DNA of 64,000 bases. Source: Candidatus Marithrix sp. Its GTDB lineage: Bacteria > Pseudomonadota > Gammaproteobacteria > Beggiatoales > Beggiatoaceae. Position 1 is the stretch's first letter; every line of letters begins with the position of its first letter. A model generated the notes under the pieces. That model was not told where the DNA came from and did not search any database. It worked only from the letters and a program-made list of their open reading frames with translations. The stretch spans positions 729,508-793,507 of the forward strand of contig JADGDS010000001.1 of assembly GCA_016744775.1 (NCBI GenBank), given 5' to 3'. Both the position numbers and the translations under genes were made by a program. Positions 35,775-44,055 of the stretch are shown in pieces.

Positions 35775-37841
35775 ATGTTTACTAAACTAAATACAACATT
35801 ATATATAATTATATTAATCACATTTTCAGCCGCTACTGCTGCTAGTCAATATGACGCTGAATTATTACGGTTCACAAATCTGGAAAGACAAAAAGCAGGT
35901 GTAGCAGCATTAAGCTTATCAAGTCAATTAAATCAAGCAGCACAAAACCATGCTGATGACATGACTAAAAATAACTATTTTAGCCATACAGGGTTAAATG
36001 GCTCTAAACCATCGGATCGTGCCAAAGCGACTGGTTATAATTATTCTTATGTCGGAGAAAATATTGCAGCTGGGCATTCTACACCGGCGGAAACTATTAA
36101 GCAATGGATGAATAGCCAAGGGCATCGTGAAAATATTCTCAATAGCAATTACAGAGAAATTGGTTTTGGTTATTCATATTCTGATTCAAGTAAATATCGG
36201 CATTATTGGGTACAAGTTTTTGGTAAATCAAATGCTACAATTCCAAATGCTACTACGACTCCTACAATAACATTTGAAAAAAAATCAAATGCTATTTTTG
36301 ATGTAGTTGAAAGAGATTATGCTCAATATTTCTTCCCAGCTACTGCTACACAAGTTTCTGGTTCTGGCAATGACATTCAATATTTGCGCATTTATCGCAA
36401 TGAATATCAAGCGGCTCTAATTACTAAAGAAAATCATATATGGTATGGATTTTATGGTGAATGGCATCATTTTGGAACGCTTGACGAAGCTAATCAACAA
36501 CTTTGTAAGAATCAATGTTGGACTGTCGAAAATAAGCCTACAAATCAGCTACAGAAAAATATTCATGTGCTTGAAATTGTTAATCCTCAGACTAATTTAG
36601 GCGCAATTACTCATGATTTAGATGGTTCTTTTACAGCTTATTATGGTTTAAAAGATAAAAATGGAAATTTACTTTCCATAGATAAAGTTACGTTTTTTGA
36701 TCAGAATACGCAACAATGGATGAGCGTTCATCTTGATTTATTTTATTTTCCAAATAAAATTACATTTTCTAGTGGTGAGTATATTCATATCAAAAAACTA
36801 CCCGCTCAGGAAATTCAAGTAAAATTTATGAATTCACAAGGTAGCGAAATTGCCAGTAAAAATATTTCTTTAAAAAACAAAACTTATAAAGCTGATACAC
36901 GGTCTTCTCAAACTATTTCTGATATTCAGGAAAATATCGCTAAAACACCTAATGTTGTATCCTTATGTCGAAAACGTGAAAAGACCATTAAGATAAAGTA
37001 TATACCTGATTCATTTATTACAGGATTATCTAAATTATTAGATGTTTTTGATCTTGTAAACACTATTAAAAGTCTAGTGACAAAACCTACGCTTAACAAT
37101 ATAGCCCAAACTGCGCTAAATCAATCCAGAAGTGCTATTGCAAACAGTGTATCTAATAATGGCAATACCATTGTTCAAACTATAGATTCAGCCGGTTCTG
37201 TTATGCAAGCTTGTGTTGCTGGCGGTGTTGGTTGTGCCATACAAGTGGTTAAAAATATTGGCATTCCTTTATTAAGAAAAGCTAATAATGGTGAAATTGA
37301 AGTGGGTGAAATTAACCAATGTTCTGATGCTGAAAAAATGGATGCTTATCTTTATGCTGATTGTGAAAGTAGAATTATCAATGCTAAAGGTGAAAAAGTG
37401 TGTCGAATTGATTACGGTGGACAAATTGAAATTGGTATTTTTTATTACAAACCTTATCCTTATAAAGGATTTATAACTTTTGCTGAAATCGGTGGTAAAG
37501 GTATAATACCACGAGAAATTAAATTAGAAATTCCTGCTAAGAAGACAAGCGGTCATTTCAAGTTGTCAGCAAAACATCAAGTGTTATATGATCCTGAAAG
37601 ATGGCGTTGTCACACCACAGAAACACTACCGGGTGAAGGCGCATCCGGAGCTGATCCCGGATCACTTTGGGGATTATCTATGCATATTCCAGAAGTTCCT
37701 AGAGATGGTTTGGTTACCAGGTATGGTATAACGATAAATTCTCAAAATTTCCCTAATGAATTATCCATAATTACGGAAGGTAATGGTAAAGGTTATATTG
37801 CGGGTGTTGCTATACCTTGTTGGTACTATTTTGATAAATAA
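35775..37841 (+). CDS. exported CAP-domain (SCP/PR-1) protein with a long unknown C-terminal region
   Basis: The 688-residue product has a signal peptide (about 1-22) and a CAP/SCP domain (about 25-152), with the family motifs LTNLERQKAGVAAL-type start, HADDMTKNNYFSHTG (His), VGENIAAGH, QWMNSQGHRENIL and YRHYWVQVFGKS. From about 160 it continues with unknown sequence. A Gly/Ala-rich stretch (about 465-490, SVMQACVAGGVGCAIQVV) could insert in a membrane, and a cysteine-containing C-terminal end follows. A nearly identical copy of the first 245 residues lies at 40233-40982. It closes a four-gene set of exported, probably wall-directed proteins. Confidence 0.78.
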   Translation: MFTKLNTTLYIIILITFSAATAASQYDAELLRFTNLERQKAGVAALSLSSQLNQAAQNHADDMTKNNYFSHTGLNGSKPSDRAKATGYNYSYVGENIAAGHSTPAETIKQWMNSQGHRENILNSNYREIGFGYSYSDSSKYRHYWVQVFGKSNATIPNATTTPTITFEKKSNAIFDVVERDYAQYFFPATATQVSGSGNDIQYLRIYRNEYQAALITKENHIWYGFYGEWHHFGTLDEANQQLCKNQCWTVENKPTNQLQKNIHVLEIVNPQTNLGAITHDLDGSFTAYYGLKDKNGNLLSIDKVTFFDQNTQQWMSVHLDLFYFPNKITFSSGEYIHIKKLPAQEIQVKFMNSQGSEIASKNISLKNKTYKADTRSSQTISDIQENIAKTPNVVSLCRKREKTIKIKYIPDSFITGLSKLLDVFDLVNTIKSLVTKPTLNNIAQTALNQSRSAIANSVSNNGNTIVQTIDSAGSVMQACVAGGVGCAIQVVKNIGIPLLRKANNGEIEVGEINQCSDAEKMDAYLYADCESRIINAKGEKVCRIDYGGQIEIGIFYYKPYPYKGFITFAEIGGKGIIPREIKLEIPAKKTSGHFKLSAKHQVLYDPERWRCHTTETLPGEGASGADPGSLWGLSMHIPEVPRDGLVTRYGITINSQNFPNELSIITEGNGKGYIAGVAIPCWYYFDK

Positions 37842-37860
37842 ACAAATTAGGAAATAACTT

Positions 37861-37903
37861 GTAGGTTGGGCTGACGACAGGATACGCAGTCAGCCCAACC
37901 TAC
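37861..37903. repeat. palindromic repeat family 6, copy 1
   Basis: Arms GTAGGTTGGGCTGAC (37861-37875) and its complement (37889-37903) flank a 13-nt loop. Other copies are at 40984-41017 and 44677-44753, and single arms lie near 33611-33625 and 38317-38331. Confidence 0.9.
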
Positions 37904-38148
37904 TTATTTACTGATGTTACGCATTGAACTTCCCGCCCCCCCCCTGAAAGGGGATAACATACCAGCCTAGGGCAACACCCTAGGAATGAATGAGGTGTGA
38001 TGTTAAGCCCTGAAAGGGCGATACATTATGTCACGCCCTTTCAGGGCTTAACATCACATTATCACATAATCCCAGGGCGTTGCCCTAGGCTGGTATGTTA
38101 TCCCCTTTCAGGGGAGCGGGAAGTTGAATGCGTAACATCAGTTATTTA
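37904..38148. mobile_element. 231-bp MITE-like inverted-repeat element with 7-bp target duplication
   Basis: The element spans 37911-38141. Its ends are CTGATGTTACGCA and TGCGTAACATCAG, and the two halves are imperfect inverted repeats for about 80 bp (CCTGAAAGGGGATAACATAC...), with an inner pair around GTGATGTTAAGCCCTG. It is flanked by TTATTTA at 37904-37910 and 38142-38148. A related site without the element exists at 33609-33640, where CAGCCCAACCTAC-TTATTTA-TACACATGG is unbroken. Reading frames inside it are spurious. There is no transposase, so it would need one in trans. Confidence 0.88.
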
Positions 38149-38363
38149 TACACATGGAAACATGATGAGATTATATAAATCAAGAATAAACTTATTTTAC
38201 AATCTTGTTAATGAATATTGTGCGCAAAATAGATTGTTAGCCATTCCCTTATCTAGTTCACTAACATATGTAGCTCAAATTCATGTTAGGGATTTAGATA
38301 ATTCTCCACCCTCTCGTCAGCCCAACCTACAATACAACAATACAACAATACCCGTCGGGATTT
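38149..38363. other. degenerate copy of the lipoprotein gene's 5' region
   Basis: From 38142 to about 38210 the sequence repeats the start of the lipoprotein gene (TTATTTATACACATGG-AAA then AT(G)A(A/G)ATTATATAAA), reading MRLYKSRINLF instead of MKLYKPIISLF. It then loses similarity and the frame decays. A single arm of the family 6 palindrome and a CAATACAA run follow. It is a relic of a duplication rather than a gene. Confidence 0.6.
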
Positions 38364-38396
38364 AGACCTGTCAGGTTTTTAAAACCTGACAGGTCT
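38364..38396. repeat. palindromic repeat family 1, copy 4
   Basis: A perfect 16-bp inverted repeat built on AGACCTGTCAGGTTTT, ending 11 nt before the ATG of the decayed ATPase gene. Confidence 0.9.
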
Positions 38397-38407
38397 GAAA
38401 ATTAACT

Positions 38408-39423
38408 ATGTCAACTATAAAACAAATAACAATACAAGGTTATAAATCAATTCAATCTTTAGAACATTTTGAATTGAATAATTTGAATATTTTAATTGGT
38501 GCCAATGGTGCTGGAAAGAGTAATTTTATTTCCTTATTTAAATTACTTGCCAATATTGAAGCTCAGAATTTACAGCTTTATACACAAATCTGCGGTGGTC
38601 CAGATTCATTGCTTTTTTATGGAAGACAAATAACAAATAAAATACATATTAAATTTTATTTTGGACACTACGGATATGGCTTTCATCTAATTCCAACCGC
38701 TGATAATAGGCTGATTTTTGAATCAGAATCACTATATGATTCGGATTCTTGTTCAATTATTGCCAAAGGCAATGAAGAATCCCAGTTAAAAAATACCACT
38801 TCCATGATACTAGTGACACTGCTAAAGTAAAGCAATTACAATCAGTTTCAGATAATATCAATTTACAAAGTGATGTTTCAAACTTAGCTCCATACCTTAA
38901 AAGGCTTAAAACTGAGTATCCAGATAATTACAATCAAATTGTAAAAACTATTAAAATGGTGGCTCCATTTTTTAAGGATTTTGTGTTTAGAGACAAGCTA
39001 GAAAATATAGAACTAGAATGGGCAGAAGTTAAAAATCCTGACAAACCATTTAAAGCCTATATGCTTTCTGATGGTACGCTGATGTTTATTTGTTTAGCAA
39101 CATTATTATTGCAACCATTTAATCTCATGCCAGATATAATCTTAATAGATGAACCAGAACTTGGACTTCACCCATACGCTATTAATATTTTATCATCTCT
39201 AATTCAAAGAGCTAGTGAAAAAAAACAATTGATAATTTCATCACAATCCGTTGAACTGATTGATAATTTTAATTCAGAGGACTTAGTTATCATTAACCAT
39301 GAAAAAAATAGGACGGTATTTAACAGATTAGATAATGATAAATTAGATGCTTGGCTAGAAGAATATTCATTGAGTGAACTATGGAAATCTAACCTCTTAG
39401 GTGGGAGTAAAAAGGTACATTGA
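38408..39423 (+). pseudogene. frameshifted OLD/RecF-like ATPase of an ATPase-DUF4276 pair
   Basis: The first frame (38408-38830) starts with Walker A GANGAGKS at residues 31-38. A single missing base near 38800 shifts the frame; restoring one T gives a continuous protein through KVKQLQSVSDNINLQ and into the second frame. That second frame holds the signature LSDGTLMFICLATLL, the Walker B IILIDEPELGLHP and the switch IISSQSVEL. The C-terminus SELWKSNLLGG then runs into the next relic. With both parts joined, the ATPase would be about 340 residues. It is one deletion from intact but is not functional as it stands. Confidence 0.8.
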
Positions 39424-39891
39424 AAGACTCTTAAAACAAGAAACTAACACATATATTACTACCTTTTTTGACCTTTATGCGCTAGATAACAAATTTCCTA
39501 AAATAGAAGAAAGTAGAATGGTGGAGAATCTTTATGAAAAAGTAGAATTGTTGGAAACTGCTTTTTTGGAAGATTTTTACCTTATATTCAACCTTATGAA
39601 TTTGAAGGTTTACTTTTTTCTGACGTAGAAAAACTTATTGAAATAGATAGTGATTGGGATAGCCATAATGTAGAAAAACTTCAGAAGATAAAAGATGACT
39701 TTGCAACACCAGAGCATATAAATAATTCAAAAGAAACATCTCCATCACATAGACTTAAATCCTTATTAAAATACCAAAAAAAACTTCATGGTCCATTAGC
39801 TATAGAAAATATTGGTATAGATAAAGTGCTAACTGAATGTAAACATTTTAAGCAATGGTATAATAAATTATTAAATATCAAAAGTTTATGA
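39401..39891 (+). pseudogene. decayed DUF4276 (TOPRIM-like) gene lacking its N-terminal part
   Basis: The first frame begins, from a GTG inside the end of the ATPase relic, with GVKRYIERLLKQETNTYITT, and FFDLYALDNKFPKI follows. This is the middle of a DUF4276 protein. A second frameshift near 39570-39585 leads to PYIQPYEFEGLLFSDVEKL, then TSPSHRLKSLLKYQKKLHG and CKHFKQWYNKLL before the stop at 39889-39891. The first ~60 residues of the family, with the acidic catalytic VEGxTE motif, are gone: the ATPase end is joined directly to the middle of this gene. Confidence 0.75.
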
Positions 39892-40232
39892 AAGTAGTTA
39901 TAATAGCAAAATTTTCAAAAGAAAATCATGTAAGAAGTTACAGTTCAAAACATACAAAGCTTCGCTTTGAACTCCAAAATATTTGATAATTTGTGGTTCA
40001 GTACTTAATAAGTATCTGTAAGGTCATCAACATCGTTGATCCGATATGAAATAACGGAGCCACAGAAACGATTAATTAAATCAAATTCAGTAATTAGCAT
40101 ATTTTATTAAATGTTTTTATTTTGGAAATAGTTTACAATTATCTTTTAATGCTTTAAATCCTTTTTCTATAATTTATACATTGAATAGAAAATAAACTGT
40201 AGTCTTAATTAACTTATTAAAAAGGTCAAATA
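39892..40232. other. mosaic of gene and repeat scraps
   Basis: This gap holds no gene. It contains one arm of the family 2 palindrome (39957-39978), and a copy of sequence also at 33461-33528 (GATATGAAATAACGGAGCC; 40009-40065). A 55-bp near-copy of the DUF4143-thiL junction follows (40066-40120, matching 26572-26626). Last comes a deleted copy of part of the AAA-nuclease gene (40141-40200, matching 41571-41646). The CAP gene copy follows with its own AAAAAGG ribosome site. Confidence 0.7.
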
Positions 40233-40982
40233 ATGCTTACTAAACTAAATACAACATTATATATAATTATATTAATCACATTTTCAGCCGCTACTGCTGC
40301 TAGTCAATATGACGCTGAATTATTACGGCTCACAAATCTGGAAAGACAAAAAGCAGGTGTAGCAGCATTAAGCTTATCAAGTCAATTAAATCAAGCAGCA
40401 CAAAACCATGCTGATGACATGACTAAAAATAACTATTTTAGCCATACAGGGTTAAATGGCTCTAAACCATCGGATCGTGCCAAAGCGACTGGTTATAATT
40501 ATTCTTATGTCGGAGAAAATATTGCAGCTGGGCATTCTACACCGGCGGAAACTATTAAGCAATGGATGAATAGCCAAGGGCATCGTGAAAATATTCTCAA
40601 TAGCAATTACAGAGAAATTGGTTTTGGTTATTCATATTCTGATTCAAGTAAATATCGGCATTATTGGGTACAAGTTTTTGGTAAATCAAATGCTACAATT
40701 CCAAATGCTACTACGACTCCTACAATAACATTTGAAAAAAAATCAAATGCTATTTTTGATGTAGTTGAAAGAGATTATGCTCAATATTTCTTCCCAGCTA
40801 CTGCTACACAAGTTTCTGGTTCTGGCAATGACATTCAATATTTGCGCATTTATCGCAATGAATATCAAGCGGCTCTAATTACTAAAGAAAATCATATATG
40901 GTATGGATTTTATGGTGAATGGCATCATTTTGGAACGCTTGACGAAGCTAATCAACATCTTTGTAAGAATAAGTGTTGGTAA
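40233..40982 (+). CDS. truncated second copy of the CAP-domain gene
   Basis: The 249-residue product is nearly identical to the first 245 residues of the 688-residue CAP protein, differing at about five bases over ~745, so the duplication is recent. It keeps the signal peptide, the complete CAP domain (NNYFSHTG, GENIAAGH, GHRENIL) and part of the next region, then stops at LCKNKCW where a palindromic repeat begins. It may still yield a secreted CAP protein, so I call it a gene rather than a relic. The truncated C-terminus is anomalous. Confidence 0.75.
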   Translation: MLTKLNTTLYIIILITFSAATAASQYDAELLRLTNLERQKAGVAALSLSSQLNQAAQNHADDMTKNNYFSHTGLNGSKPSDRAKATGYNYSYVGENIAAGHSTPAETIKQWMNSQGHRENILNSNYREIGFGYSYSDSSKYRHYWVQVFGKSNATIPNATTTPTITFEKKSNAIFDVVERDYAQYFFPATATQVSGSGNDIQYLRIYRNEYQAALITKENHIWYGFYGEWHHFGTLDEANQHLCKNKCW

Positions 40983-40983
40983 A

Positions 40984-41017
40984 GTAGGTTGGGCTTACTT
41001 TCGTCAGCCCAACCTAC
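40984..41017. repeat. palindromic repeat family 6, copy 2
   Basis: Arms GTAGGTTGGGCT (40984-40995) and its complement (41006-41017) sit immediately after the truncated CAP gene stop and before the convergent ATPase gene. It marks the point where the CAP gene copy ends. Confidence 0.88.
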
Positions 41018-41033
41018 GAAAACTCAATTATAG

Positions 41034-42764
41034 CTAAAACAATTCAATCTCCTCAGCCATTCCAATTCCAAGCGTCTGACACTTTTCTACCGCTTCAGCA
41101 GTAAAACCGCCCAAAGATAAAAAGGCTGCTATAATCATATTATTTGAGTTTAAATCTTGATAAACTTTAACTTTTTTTTGAAAGTCATCTATAACATTAA
41201 TACCAGTTTTAACCTTAGTTTTCTTAACTTCAACTAATACAATTCGCCCACAATCTGAAATAGCGGCAATATCAACTTCCATCACCTTGCCATCTTGACG
41301 CTGAAATTGAATTCGTTCTTTCACTTCAACAATGTTTAACTCCGTATTATCAGTAACATTTTGAAAAAAATCAGATAAGGCAAAACGCTTTTTACTTCTA
41401 AAAGCAGTGGCTAATTGAGATTCAGCTAATTTACCTGATAAATAATTAACCATGCCTTGTAAGCGTTTATTTTCAGCAGCTAGTTTATCGGAAAATTCTT
41501 GTTTTAAATCGGGAACAAATCCAAGGATTTGTTCTTGAAAACGATTTTTTATAATTAAATTAAGTGTACCATCTTTTAATGCTTTAAATTGAAAGTCTGA
41601 AACTCCTCTTTCTATAATTTCTACATTGGATAAAATAATTAACTGTCGATAAATATCATCTACATCCAAAGCTAAATTCATTTCCTTCTTTAACTCAATT
41701 GGATTCCAAAAGCGATCAGGATATTTATATAACCATAGTAATATATTTTTAGCATTTTTATCATTTACTTGATCTAAAGTTAATACTAAATATTCATTCC
41801 AAGTCATTGACATTTCAGAATCTCGATCTGAAAACTCATAATTAACTGTATCAATTACTCCTTCACGAGTAGTTAAATCTTTGCCTTCATATTCACTTTG
41901 AATTACACAATAAATAACAAATGGATCATACATGCACAATTCATTAATTTCTACAGCAGTTTTATTATTGATAGCTTGATTATAAAAAACTGCATATTTA
42001 TAAACTGCTTGTAAGCCAGCCTCTTTAGTAAGATAAGGAGACATACGTGTTATTTTAAGTCGCCCAGCTTCTAAGTATTTATTAATAACCTGAATTAACC
42101 AAGCTACATAGGAGCCAGTTACTAACATTGGAGCTAATTTTGATTCAGATAGAGAATGGTAACTGCCTGCTAGAGTTTCATCTGGTTCAGTTTTGCATTG
42201 TTCATCTCGATACACATATTTAGTAATATTTTGAAATTCATCTAAAATTACTAAAAATCGTATATCAAGAACCGCAGCATAACGATGTGGTGCTTCACAA
42301 GCTGTATCCCACATTAAATTAAAATTACCTCGTTCCATATCTTTTAATAAAGCATCAACATCATCAATAAAAGGCTTTATAGATTTTGTGATACCGTAAT
42401 TTTTAATTTCTTGTAAAGATAGCGGTTTATTAACCAAGTTTACTTGTCTTTCTAAAAAAGAAATATATTGTGAAGCAAAAGTTCGGTAATATTTAATCGC
42501 CAAATCTGGATACCAAATTTTATTTTCAGCAAAGTCAAAATAAAAGGGAATAACATCTCCATTAGCACTCCAAAGTTGATTGAATATGCGTTGTACAAAC
42601 ACAGTTTTTCCACTTTTTCGGCGAGCTAGAATTACTTTGGATTTGGATAATCTTTTCGGTATGTTATCTATCCATTTATGAAATAAATCAAATTCTTTTT
42701 CTCGCCCAACTAATAAATTTGGTTCACCGATTTTTTCTGCTAGAGGATATTGAATTAGCTTCAT
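41034..42764 (-). CDS. AAA ATPase with a C-terminal PD-(D/E)XK-like nuclease region
   Basis: The 576-residue product has an AAA_22-like ATPase at its N-terminus: NLLVGREKEFD, Walker A ILARRKSGKTVF (45-56) and Walker B FLVILDEFQN. Helical and winged-helix-like segments follow, then a nuclease-like end, MEVDIAAISDCGRIVLVEVKKTK, with D..E-x-K spacing. Such proteins resemble archaeal-type ATPases and DUF4143 relatives and are often mobile. A fragment of its middle recurs at 40141-40200. Function unknown. Confidence 0.78.
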   Translation of the reverse strand: MKLIQYPLAEKIGEPNLLVGREKEFDLFHKWIDNIPKRLSKSKVILARRKSGKTVFVQRIFNQLWSANGDVIPFYFDFAENKIWYPDLAIKYYRTFASQYISFLERQVNLVNKPLSLQEIKNYGITKSIKPFIDDVDALLKDMERGNFNLMWDTACEAPHRYAAVLDIRFLVILDEFQNITKYVYRDEQCKTEPDETLAGSYHSLSESKLAPMLVTGSYVAWLIQVINKYLEAGRLKITRMSPYLTKEAGLQAVYKYAVFYNQAINNKTAVEINELCMYDPFVIYCVIQSEYEGKDLTTREGVIDTVNYEFSDRDSEMSMTWNEYLVLTLDQVNDKNAKNILLWLYKYPDRFWNPIELKKEMNLALDVDDIYRQLIILSNVEIIERGVSDFQFKALKDGTLNLIIKNRFQEQILGFVPDLKQEFSDKLAAENKRLQGMVNYLSGKLAESQLATAFRSKKRFALSDFFQNVTDNTELNIVEVKERIQFQRQDGKVMEVDIAAISDCGRIVLVEVKKTKVKTGINVIDDFQKKVKVYQDLNSNNMIIAAFLSLGGFTAEAVEKCQTLGIGMAEEIELF

Positions 42765-42811
42765 TTTTTTTTCTTAAATGTTAAAATTAAAATTTTAACA
42801 TAATTACAACA

Positions 42812-43396
42812 ATGAAAATGAATAATGATCCCTTTGAACAATTTGAATTATGGTTTAAAGAAGCTCAAGAAGCCGAGATAATCGAACACAATGCCATGAG
42901 TATTGCAACAGCATCCTCTGACGGCGAAGTCACTATAAGAACAGTATTCTTAAAATATTTTGATAGAAATGGATTTGTATTTTTTACCAACTATGAAAGC
43001 AAAAAAGCACAACAGATTGCAGAAAATTCAAATGTTGCCCTATTATTTCCATGGTTAAAACTAGAGCGTCAAGTAAAAATTATGGGCACAGCAGAAAAAA
43101 TTTCTGCCGCTGAATCTTTTAAATACTTTGCTAGTCGCCCCAGAGGCAGTCAAATAGGAGCTTGGTGTTCCAAACAAAGTAGCGTCATATCTTCCAGAAG
43201 CGTCTTATTAAACAAATTTGAAGAAATAAAACAGAAATATAAAGATGGTCAAATTCCCTTACCTAGCTTTTGGGGAGGATTTAGAGTAATTCCCAAGAAA
43301 ATTGAATTCTGGCAAGGTAAAACCAATAGATTACATGATAGATTTTTATATACAGATATTAATCAATCATGGGAAATTGAACGTTTATCTCCTTAA
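42812..43396 (+). CDS. pdxH: pyridoxine/pyridoxamine 5'-phosphate oxidase
   Basis: The 194-residue product is PdxH, which uses FMN to make pyridoxal phosphate. Visible features are [72 protein letters not shown], the substrate-binding [11 protein letters not shown] and the C-terminal NRLHDR. The enzyme is of normal length for short members. Its end meets the HNH relic tail to tail. Confidence 0.93.
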   Translation: MKMNNDPFEQFELWFKEAQEAEIIEHNAMSIATASSDGEVTIRTVFLKYFDRNGFVFFTNYESKKAQQIAENSNVALLFPWLKLERQVKIMGTAEKISAAESFKYFASRPRGSQIGAWCSKQSSVISSRSVLLNKFEEIKQKYKDGQIPLPSFWGGFRVIPKKIEFWQGKTNRLHDRFLYTDINQSWEIERLSP

Positions 43397-43653
43397 TCAT
43401 CCAGAGGCCACCATCCTGCACTCACCCATAACTTTCTTGTAATAACAATTTCAGCATTATTCATATTAAGAGCTACTACAGTGGCTCGTCCACAAGCTGT
43501 TTTACCTAAAATTTGACTACCATCAATATTCTCAGTAGTTGTGCCACCTAATGCTTCGGGAATAATATGTTCTATTGTCATTGGCATCCCCATCAATTCT
43601 TCAGTTCGTAAACAATAACCACAACTAAGCCAAAGTTGGTAAACGTTGCCCAC
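43393..43653 (-). pseudogene. HNH endonuclease gene with N-terminal and internal deletions
   Basis: The 86 codons hold CGYCLRTEELMGMPMTIEHI (the Cys and His of an HNH core), and IPEALGGTTTENIDGSQILG follows, then ACGRATVVALNMN and [12 protein letters not shown], the normal C-terminus. The N-terminal third and a middle part between the second CxxC and GRATV are missing. The family usually follows the gene next to it, and the junction runs out of frame there. It is a double-deleted relic. Confidence 0.65.
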
Positions 43654-44026
43654 GGAATCGCAACAAAACAGCCGCTCGCGCTTTTTGCAACATAATTTTA
43701 TTAACAGTGTTTTGCAAATCTGCTAATAGTTTTTCTTCTGTTTTATTCAGTTTTTCTAATTGATTTTTATGTAGTAATTCTTCTAATTCTTGTTGTTGTT
43801 TTTTAGGAACTGTTTTTAGTAATAATTGCCTAAGCGCATTATTATCCAATATCTCTAACTGAGTTAATTCTTGAGTTATTTCGCGGGATAAACCCTCAAG
43901 TGGCGGCAGTGAAGACTGAAGTGCTTTTAATAATACAGACTCTATAGGTTGAGCCATAGCTTCAGCCATACGTTTTATTGGATCATAAAAATTATCTGGT
44001 ACATTTAGTGTAATGATTTGGCTCAT
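43625..44026 (-). CDS. hypothetical protein usually paired with an HNH endonuclease
   Basis: The product (133 residues) has the features of a small protein that I remember upstream of HNH endonuclease genes: LNVPDNFYDPIKRMAEAMAQ at the start, LLKALQSSLPPLEGL, and KARAAVLLRFRGQRLPTLA at the end. Family members continue past PTLA for about ten residues, so this copy was trimmed by the same deletion that cut the HNH gene. The ATG at 44026 is preferred to an upstream start. Role unknown. Confidence 0.62.
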   Translation of the reverse strand: MSQIITLNVPDNFYDPIKRMAEAMAQPIESVLLKALQSSLPPLEGLSREITQELTQLEILDNNALRQLLLKTVPKKQQQELEELLHKNQLEKLNKTEEKLLADLQNTVNKIMLQKARAAVLLRFRGQRLPTLA

Positions 44027-44055
44027 AATTTTGATTTCAATGTTAGTTGATAAAC

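Noticed and set aside
37936-37944. Run of nine C as a phase-variation tract
   Set aside because: It lies inside the non-coding 231-bp element, not in a gene or a promoter that I can identify.
37997-38365. Open frame of 122 codons spanning the 231-bp element
   Set aside because: It reads through the inverted-repeat element and the degenerate lipoprotein start, and shows no protein-like composition.
26610-43000. Prophage
   Set aside because: No capsid, portal, terminase, tail or integrase gene was seen; the accessory genes are single ATPases and exported proteins.
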